NCBI RefSeq assembly: GCF_026262505.1
Contig: NC_067207.1
Coordinates: forward strand, 21,668,082 to 21,732,081
Origin: Trichomonas vaginalis G3
Taxonomy: Eukaryota; Parabasalia; Trichomonadida; Trichomonadidae
Reading direction: 5' to 3'
Length of the DNA: 64,000 nt
Positions 57,655-64,000 of this stretch are shown piece by piece. The notes under the pieces were generated by a model. It worked only from the letters and a program-made list of their open reading frames with translations. It made no database searches and was not told the DNA's origin. The translations under genes were made by a program, and so were the position numbers. The first letter of the stretch is position 1, and every line of letters starts with the position of its first letter.

Positions 57655-60600
57655 ATGACGAAGGCACCTGAGTTGCCACCGCTCAAGTGCTTAGCGCCAC
57701 GATTTGACAACCTTTTCCCACTGGCGTCAATGATGGCGAACTTCGCATATTCTTTTTATTTCCATGATTACCTGACAAAAGATTTATCGTATTATCAAGA
57801 GTTTTTTGACAAGTTAAATTCAGAAATTAACCAGAAAAAGGGTTATGTAGGACTTAAAGATATGATATTTCTCGTCAATTCTCAAGTAAAGCTTACAAAT
57901 TCCTTCAATTCTTTTCTAAATTCCTTAAAGGTCACTAAAGGAGAAAAGAAAATCAGATTAGCGAACACAAACTGCATGATGGATGCACTCGAAATCGCTT
58001 TAACATGTTGTGCTATGGATAACACACTCGAATTAATTCCTGTTAACTTACTTTGCTTAGAAATTCTTCTTGAAGCACTCAAAGCATTCTTACCTAAGCA
58101 TGTTCAAGAGTTTGTCGTATGCTATGATAACATCAAAGGATATTTCGACGATGATACAACAAATTATTACAATCAAATCATGAATTGCTTCAAAACTATT
58201 CAACCAATATATCAGCAATACAGCAACAGAGCAGATACTGGCCATATCAAAGTCTGTTTAATTGCATCAAGCGTTTTATCTGCTGCTTGCGTTGGTTTCC
58301 AGCATCACATGTCAACATTAGGTATTCCAAACAAATACTCCGAATTTACAGGTCTTGCGCAAAATATCTGCTTAAAAATGTACCAATTTACAGAATTACT
58401 GAAATGGTCAATTTCTCTTTATTTGTATCACTCATGCTCTTGTCTTCAAGAAATATATCTTGAAACATGCAAAGAATTGAGAAAAGTCAACTATCTTCCA
58501 AAAATTGATCCAGCTCTTGAAGCAGAATTCGCCAATACATTAGAGAATGCGAGAAATTCAATGTTCATTGGCCCATTGTACACGAAAATCTTATACCAAC
58601 AGATTTCCAAGCACATTAATCGTTTTAATGAAGTTTTCAGATATCTTCAACAAGCCGCATCTAAAGTTCCTTCATTGCAATCGATTTACTACGGATATTA
58701 CTTCATTACTCAGCATACATATGTTGCCAATTCTCTTATTGAAGGCACGATTTCGAAACCAAATATCCCTCATCCAAACATGTTTGGGCCAATACTCGAC
58801 AAATTCATACAGATATCCACAGAGTTCTTCGAAAAAATGAAAACAGCTATCTCTTCTGGTGAAGGTGAAACCGCATATCAACCAGCAGTTTATTTCGCAC
58901 AATCCTTCAGAGGGGTTCTGTTTTGCTACTTCTATACAATACAACAAGGCGATACAAATCTCGATAAACTGATCGAAGATGTCGTATCGACTTTAATTCA
59001 GTCAACAAGACTATCTCTTGGCGACGAGCAAGCTAAAACAAAGCTGAAGAACCATACAAAAGCAATAGAAAAGTATCTCGAACAGACAGTTCAAAAAGCT
59101 GCCAAAGCAAAAGAATCTTTTCTGAGTTCAAGACAAGACATTTCTATTGCTCCTGTTGCATCAAGACCAGCTGAAATCAAGATTCCTCCAATTGTTGATT
59201 ACAGATTTCCAGGTGCAAATGGTCAATCAATTGGTCCAGTTCCTATGAGTGATATCACAGTACAATACAAGAGATTCATTACTCGTTTCCAACAGCAATA
59301 TTCAGGAGCACAAAGACAATTTGTTAAAGCTGATCTTTCCATTGACGAAGGCGATGAAATGGACGAAAACACGCAGTTTGAAGCTGAAGAAGAAGCAGAT
59401 GAAGGTGATGACAATTACGATGAAGAAGAACATGGCGAAGAAGATGAATTTGAAGAAGAAGTTCCTTTCATTGATTTGAAAGGTCTTGTAGGAGCAATTC
59501 CTTATTTGGAGCCATTGCTTAAATACGAACCACTTCAAAGTCAACAGTTAGTTCCAATGTTACCAACATTAGTTAACAACCAAATAACTGTTCAACAGAT
59601 TAATTTACAGAAGAACAATGTTAGTTTCGAAGATCCTTTGGGAGGAATAGGAACAGGAAAACAAGTTTCTGAAGTTAAAATGCTGTCATCGTCATCACAA
59701 CCACCTCTCCCTCTTCCTCCTAATTTTATGTCCAATCCAATGGCACCTCCTCAACAGAACCAAATGCCTCCGATGCCTGGATTGCCTACAATGGGTGGTC
59801 CAAATATGTCAAACATGCCTCCTTTACCTGGAATGTCTATTTCAGTTACAACAACTACAACTACTACGCAAAATACATTACCAGGAATGCCACCAATGCC
59901 TGGATTACCTCCACAGCAAAACACTCCACCAGGAATGCCAAGTTTACCTCCTGTTGGTGCTCCTCCACAATTACCAGGAATGCCACCAATGCCAGGTTTA
60001 CCACCACAACAAGGATCTTCCTCTGGATTACCTCCGATGCCAAGTTTGCCTCCTCAACAAAACTCTCCACCAGGAATGCCAAGTTTGCCACAAATCGGAG
60101 CTCCTCTTCCACAACAAGGATCCCAACCAGGACTTCCTCCAATGCCAAGTTTACCACCTCAACCACCTCAACAAGGATCTTCTTCTGGATTACCTCCAAT
60201 GCCAAGTTTACCATCACAACAAGGATCACAGCCAGGACTTCCAGCGATGCCAAGCTTACCACAAATGGAACCTCCTCAATCTCAATCTCCAACAATGCCA
60301 AGTTTACCACAACAAGAAGAAGTTTCTATTCAACTCCTTCCTCCACCGTCATCACCAGAAATGCCTGAACCTCCAGCAATGTCAACAGGAAATGAAGGAC
60401 TTCCTCAATTGCCACAACTTCAGCAGCAAACACTTCCTCAGATTCCTGCACCTAATTTGGCACATCCAAGAAGAATGTCTGTTGATGTATCAGAGATAGA
60501 ACAGCAACAAGGAGGACAATTACCAGGCCAACAGTCATCGAGAAGAATGTCAATAGATATGAGTTTCTCATCATCAAACCAGATGCCATCAATTCCTCCT

Positions 60601-62634
60601 CCATCATCATTAATTCCCCAACAAGATGATCAGCAGCAGTACAATTCAGGATATCAAGAACAACAATTTAACTCAGGATACATGGATCAACAACAGTATA
60701 ATTCTGGATATGCTGATCAGCAACAGTATAATTCGAATGATACTTCACAATTTGCATCAGGATACATTAAACCAGAACAACTCGGATATGGACCAAAGAG
60801 GACATCATCATTTGTTCTGCAAGAAGAAACTGAAACTACACAACAATATAGTAACCAACCAATGTTGATTGGTCCAGCAAATTTGCAGCCAATTACAGGA
60901 ATCATGTTGAATATTCCACAAACTCCACCTCCGTCACAAAGAAAGAACCAACAGATGCAGTCAATGGGAATTCCTGCAATGGGATTGCCTCGTCTTGGTC
61001 TTCCTTCTCTTTCTTTGATGAACATGCAAGGAGGAATTGCTCTTCCTAAATTACCTCCAGCAATTCCAGGAGGACTTCCTCCACCTCAACCACGTCCACC
61101 TCAGCAACAGGTTCAACAATATAACTCTGGAAACGCTCAACCAGAACCTTCTCAGCAGCAATTTAACTCTGGAAACGTGCAGCCAATGCAACAGCAACAG
61201 GAAATGCCTGCACTTCCTCCACAACAACTACCAGTCGGAATGCCTCCAATGCCTCAGCAGCAGCCTCCTCAAACAATGCCTGGAATGCCTCAACTACCTC
61301 CACAACCAGCTCCTCCTCAACAGCAAAGCATGCCACCAATGCCTCCGCAGCAACCACAGCAGCCTCCCCAAACAATGCCTGGAATGCCACCAATGCCTCC
61401 GCAGCAACCACAGCAGCCTCCCCAAACAATGCCTGGAATGCCACTAATGCCTCCGCAGCAACCACAGCAGCCTCCCCAAACAATGCCTGGAATGCCACCA
61501 ATGCCAGGAATGCCCTCTCTTCCTGGACAAGCACCACCAAGTTCGATGCCGCCAATGCCTGGTATGCCACAGCTTCCACCGCAATCAAATTCTCCTGGAG
61601 GAATGCCACCAATGCCAGGAATGCCGCAATCTCCTCAGAACTCCCAAATGGCAGGATTGTCTACAAACTTACCAAGGAGTCCTTCTGGTTCAAACAATGG
61701 AATGCCACCAATGCCAGGAATGCCACAATTGCCTTCGACTCCATCTCCATCCACTGGATCTAATAGCGGAATGCCACCAATGCCTGGAATGCCAACTCTT
61801 CCAGGACAATCACCACCAAGTTCGATGCCGCCAATGCCAGGAGTTCCTCCTCCAACGGGATCAAGTGGAAGAATTCCGCCAATGCCAGGAATGCCTCCGA
61901 TGCCAAATCAAAAACCAGGAATACAGCCAGCGAATTCAATGCCTCAGTTACCAGGAGTCCCTCCTCCAACTGGATCAAGTGGAGGAATGCCTTCTCTTCC
62001 TGGAATGCCACAACTTCCTCCAAGTCCTAATAATGATGCAGCTCAGTTCAATTCTAGTAGAATGGCAATGCCACCAATGCCTGGACTTCCTCAACAACCA
62101 AACAGAATGAACGATGCAGCACAGTTCAACTCAACGAGAGTTGCAAGTCCAGGAATGCCAATGCCTCCATTACCAGGAATGTCACAACAGCCTCCACAAC
62201 AACCAAATAATGGAATGCCTCCTCTTCCAGGAATGACTCCAATGACAACTTTGCCGCAAAGACCAAATCCACCTCCAGGACAAGGAATGCCTCCATTACC
62301 AGGAATGCAGCAGCCAGGAGGAGGAATGCCTGATACATCACAGTTCAACTCTGGTCGAATGGCAATGTCTCCTATGCCAGGACTTCCTTCATCTCCACAA
62401 AACCAAAATAATGCTTCTCAGTTTAATTCTACCAGAATGTCAATGCCACCAATGCCTGGTATGCCAGGAATGCCACCGATGACAGGATTACCTCAACGAC
62501 CGCCTCAACCAGGCCAAGGAATGCCTCCTATGCCTGGAATGCCGCCAATGCCTGGAATGCCACAAAGACCACCTCAACAAAATCAAGGAATGCCTCCAAT
62601 GCCTGGAATGCCACCAATGCCAGGAATGAGATAA
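57655..62634 (+). CDS. Very long Pro/Met/Gln-rich protein with helical N-terminal domain (1659 aa)
   Basis: Residues 1-about 500 form an alpha-helical domain of unknown family (for example NLFPLASMMANFAYSFYFHD, PVNLLCLEILLEALKAFLP). An acidic stretch follows around residues 560-605 (DEGDEMDEN and onward). From about residue 690 to the end the protein is repetitive: dozens of PPMPGMP or PGMPPLP units, Gln-rich spacers, and interspersed QFNSTRM-, QQYNSGY- and DAAQFNS-type motifs. The proline tracts resemble formin FH1 regions that bind profilin and SH3 or WW domains, but no FH2 actin-assembly domain follows, so it is not a formin. A cytoskeletal scaffold role is possible. The DNA has no stop over nearly 5 kb, so the gene is real. 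Confidence 0.85.
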   Translation: MTKAPELPPLKCLAPRFDNLFPLASMMANFAYSFYFHDYLTKDLSYYQEFFDKLNSEINQKKGYVGLKDMIFLVNSQVKLTNSFNSFLNSLKVTKGEKKIRLANTNCMMDALEIALTCCAMDNTLELIPVNLLCLEILLEALKAFLPKHVQEFVVCYDNIKGYFDDDTTNYYNQIMNCFKTIQPIYQQYSNRADTGHIKVCLIASSVLSAACVGFQHHMSTLGIPNKYSEFTGLAQNICLKMYQFTELLKWSISLYLYHSCSCLQEIYLETCKELRKVNYLPKIDPALEAEFANTLENARNSMFIGPLYTKILYQQISKHINRFNEVFRYLQQAASKVPSLQSIYYGYYFITQHTYVANSLIEGTISKPNIPHPNMFGPILDKFIQISTEFFEKMKTAISSGEGETAYQPAVYFAQSFRGVLFCYFYTIQQGDTNLDKLIEDVVSTLIQSTRLSLGDEQAKTKLKNHTKAIEKYLEQTVQKAAKAKESFLSSRQDISIAPVASRPAEIKIPPIVDYRFPGANGQSIGPVPMSDITVQYKRFITRFQQQYSGAQRQFVKADLSIDEGDEMDENTQFEAEEEADEGDDNYDEEEHGEEDEFEEEVPFIDLKGLVGAIPYLEPLLKYEPLQSQQLVPMLPTLVNNQITVQQINLQKNNVSFEDPLGGIGTGKQVSEVKMLSSSSQPPLPLPPNFMSNPMAPPQQNQMPPMPGLPTMGGPNMSNMPPLPGMSISVTTTTTTTQNTLPGMPPMPGLPPQQNTPPGMPSLPPVGAPPQLPGMPPMPGLPPQQGSSSGLPPMPSLPPQQNSPPGMPSLPQIGAPLPQQGSQPGLPPMPSLPPQPPQQGSSSGLPPMPSLPSQQGSQPGLPAMPSLPQMEPPQSQSPTMPSLPQQEEVSIQLLPPPSSPEMPEPPAMSTGNEGLPQLPQLQQQTLPQIPAPNLAHPRRMSVDVSEIEQQQGGQLPGQQSSRRMSIDMSFSSSNQMPSIPPPSSLIPQQDDQQQYNSGYQEQQFNSGYMDQQQYNSGYADQQQYNSNDTSQFASGYIKPEQLGYGPKRTSSFVLQEETETTQQYSNQPMLIGPANLQPITGIMLNIPQTPPPSQRKNQQMQSMGIPAMGLPRLGLPSLSLMNMQGGIALPKLPPAIPGGLPPPQPRPPQQQVQQYNSGNAQPEPSQQQFNSGNVQPMQQQQEMPALPPQQLPVGMPPMPQQQPPQTMPGMPQLPPQPAPPQQQSMPPMPPQQPQQPPQTMPGMPPMPPQQPQQPPQTMPGMPLMPPQQPQQPPQTMPGMPPMPGMPSLPGQAPPSSMPPMPGMPQLPPQSNSPGGMPPMPGMPQSPQNSQMAGLSTNLPRSPSGSNNGMPPMPGMPQLPSTPSPSTGSNSGMPPMPGMPTLPGQSPPSSMPPMPGVPPPTGSSGRIPPMPGMPPMPNQKPGIQPANSMPQLPGVPPPTGSSGGMPSLPGMPQLPPSPNNDAAQFNSSRMAMPPMPGLPQQPNRMNDAAQFNSTRVASPGMPMPPLPGMSQQPPQQPNNGMPPLPGMTPMTTLPQRPNPPPGQGMPPLPGMQQPGGGMPDTSQFNSGRMAMSPMPGLPSSPQNQNNASQFNSTRMSMPPMPGMPGMPPMTGLPQRPPQPGQGMPPMPGMPPMPGMPQRPPQQNQGMPPMPGMPPMPGMR

Positions 62635-62796
62635 TAAAAGATTTGAATATTTCTTCGCGTTTTTAAACTGTAATCTCTTTTTTTAAAATAGAAATTCTCA
62701 TTAAATTAAAAATTATTTTAAATTAAATAGTTGAAATGAGGTTACAAAAACAAAATTTTAATCGTATTTAATAAACATACTAAACAAAACGTATTA

Positions 62797-63900
62797 TTAT
62801 ATCATTATCCTCTTTGGTTCGAGATTAAGAGGTTGTGGTGAAAGACTTGGTAATCTGCTCACGTTTCTCTTGATTTGTGCAGCAGGAAGAGGCTGTTTCC
62901 TATCAGGAACAATCGAACAAATCGTTGGTCGGACTTTTTGATTTGACATTGGTCGAACTCTCAGCATCTGAGCGTTTTCTCGTAGCAAATCTGAATCTGG
63001 TGTAAATATTATGGCAAACGGCGGTTGGTTTCCAACCAAATTTATGATTCCGCAGTAGCCCATGTGAGCATCTGAAGCAAGAGCGTAACATCTGTCATCA
63101 AGCATATTTTCAACGCCATCGCCAGCGTTTTTGCCACCAAAAATAAGGAAATTGAGATTGTTTGTCGCTAAGAATTCTTCAAGGACTTCTTCTGAAGGAA
63201 TAACGTTAGCAAGACCACTCAAAAATAGATGGCTTTGGTCTACAACACATGGAATGGGAAGTGTTTCATGAAAGATCTCTTGTAAATTCGAATATCTTGA
63301 AACTAAACTTGATCTAGAGCAAAGAACACTGTTTCCAATTAAGCAAGCAATAGGTAAATAAGTAAATGTTTCTAAAAATACTGATTTCAATATAGAATTT
63401 GGACCATAGGTTGTATCAATATTGGAAGATAATGATCTAGGGCCCTTAGATGGATAGAATTCTGTTGACCCTCTCAAAAGTGAGATGTTCGATGGAAATA
63501 GATAATATAAAGAGAAAAGATAAATAACAACTTCGAGGGAAAACTCGCCGTAGTTAATGTAGTTGCCTAAAAAGATGTAGTTTTGATTTGGAGGAAGCCC
63601 ATGAATGGCAAATATCTGAAGAAAATTCAAAAAGTTTCCATGCAAATCACCAACAATGATAACTCCTGGTTTTCTTTGAATTACTGCAGGCTGGATGCGA
63701 AGAATGTCTTTGACTTCGCTGCAGAGTTGAACGATATCATGTTCATCAAATACTGGCAAGGGATACATTCTTCCGATCTGTGAAGGTCCGTTTTTCCATT
63801 GAACAAGGATTTTCTTGAGTTCCATGAAGATAATGTTTGACATTGACTTCTTGATGGAGTCTCCAGCTGGTGGGGGTTGTCTTATAATCACAGGTCTCAT
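62797..63900 (-). CDS. PP1-like protein with degenerate phosphatase motifs (367 aa)
   Basis: This protein has the overall length and order of the PPP-family Ser/Thr phosphatases (PP1/PP2A). The first metal motif is kept (GVIIVGDLHGNFLNFL). The next ones are changed: GDYVDRG is replaced by LGNYINYG and RGNHE by LRGSTEF. The HGGLSP-type loop reads HLFLSGLANVIP, and the final RAHQ-type motif is absent. A metal-dependent phosphatase needs these Asp, Asn and His residues, so this is likely a pseudophosphatase, perhaps regulatory. The C-terminal extension is Arg/Pro-rich (PTICSIVPDRKQPLPA). The frame is open, so the gene is probably expressed and not simply decayed. Confidence 0.8.
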   Translation of the reverse strand: MRPVIIRQPPPAGDSIKKSMSNIIFMELKKILVQWKNGPSQIGRMYPLPVFDEHDIVQLCSEVKDILRIQPAVIQRKPGVIIVGDLHGNFLNFLQIFAIHGLPPNQNYIFLGNYINYGEFSLEVVIYLFSLYYLFPSNISLLRGSTEFYPSKGPRSLSSNIDTTYGPNSILKSVFLETFTYLPIACLIGNSVLCSRSSLVSRYSNLQEIFHETLPIPCVVDQSHLFLSGLANVIPSEEVLEEFLATNNLNFLIFGGKNAGDGVENMLDDRCYALASDAHMGYCGIINLVGNQPPFAIIFTPDSDLLRENAQMLRVRPMSNQKVRPTICSIVPDRKQPLPAAQIKRNVSRLPSLSPQPLNLEPKRIMI

Positions 63901-64000
63901 ATTTTGAATTTTGATTATCGATTTCCATTCATTTCATTTTTCAATGATAATATCGATAAAAATTATTTGCAATTTGCAGTATTATAAGAATATTTTATTC

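Noticed and set aside
59864-62341. Several long antisense and other-frame open frames in the Pro/Met-rich gene
   Set aside because: They arise from the repetitive codons of the 1659-residue gene and are rich in Ala, Val and Leu in the way out-of-frame reading of such repeats gives.

Overview
The window is AT-rich eukaryotic nuclear DNA from a parabasalid, most likely Trichomonas vaginalis or a close relative. The reasons are: intronless genes; starts with very short leaders behind TCAYTW-type or CCTTTT initiator motifs; several stops of the form TAAA; ankyrin genes with the trichomonad DUF3447-type N-terminus; a glycine-rich surface-type protein; a tetraspanin; and a nest of Maverick/Polinton and Mutator-like elements, both of which are known to fill that genome. 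I could run no database search, so the species call is an inference.

Positions 1-32250 are a five-layer nest of mobile elements. The outermost (B) is a Polinton fossil cut by the window's left edge and ending at 32250. A second, closely related Polinton (A, 3660-31858) sits inside B with a 6-bp target duplication. A Mutator-like element (MULE, 23613-30833, 9-bp duplication) sits inside A. A cut-and-paste transposon with a retroviral-integrase-type DDE transposase (25270-29382, 4-bp duplication) sits inside the MULE and splits its transposase. A 1-kb non-autonomous element (26804-27857, 5-bp duplication) sits inside that one. A carries a protein-primed-type DNA polymerase B, an integrase, a primase-helicase, a KilA-N protein, a fibre protein with a bacteriophage tail-collar C-terminus, a packaging ATPase, a probable major capsid protein and several small proteins. 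Some genes look whole, but the polymerase is badly decayed. Most genes of A and B share a T-rich tract ending in TAAATG at the start codon. B is represented only by its right-hand capsid and packaging module.

Positions 32251-64000 are host genes: an SNF1/CAMK-like protein kinase; a K/E-rich protein; two convergent ankyrin proteins (one interrupted by a single in-frame TGA); a metallophosphoesterase; an ankyrin relic; an NPL4 homologue (ubiquitin/p97 pathway); a small hydrophilic protein; a tetraspanin; an HSL-type alpha/beta hydrolase; a glycine-rich protein; ribosomal protein L10a (uL1); a long coiled-coil protein; a very long Pro/Met-rich protein; and a PP1-like protein that has lost most phosphatase motifs. 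They look like independent single-gene units, not operons.

The least explained features are arrays of long DNA hairpins. Two related arrays (25365-25666 and 27105-27300) lie in the nested transposons and differ from each other by changes made on both arms of the same stem. A third, unrelated array (47699-48141) lies in an otherwise empty 3.7-kb host intergenic region and is followed by a possible structured RNA (48206-48339).
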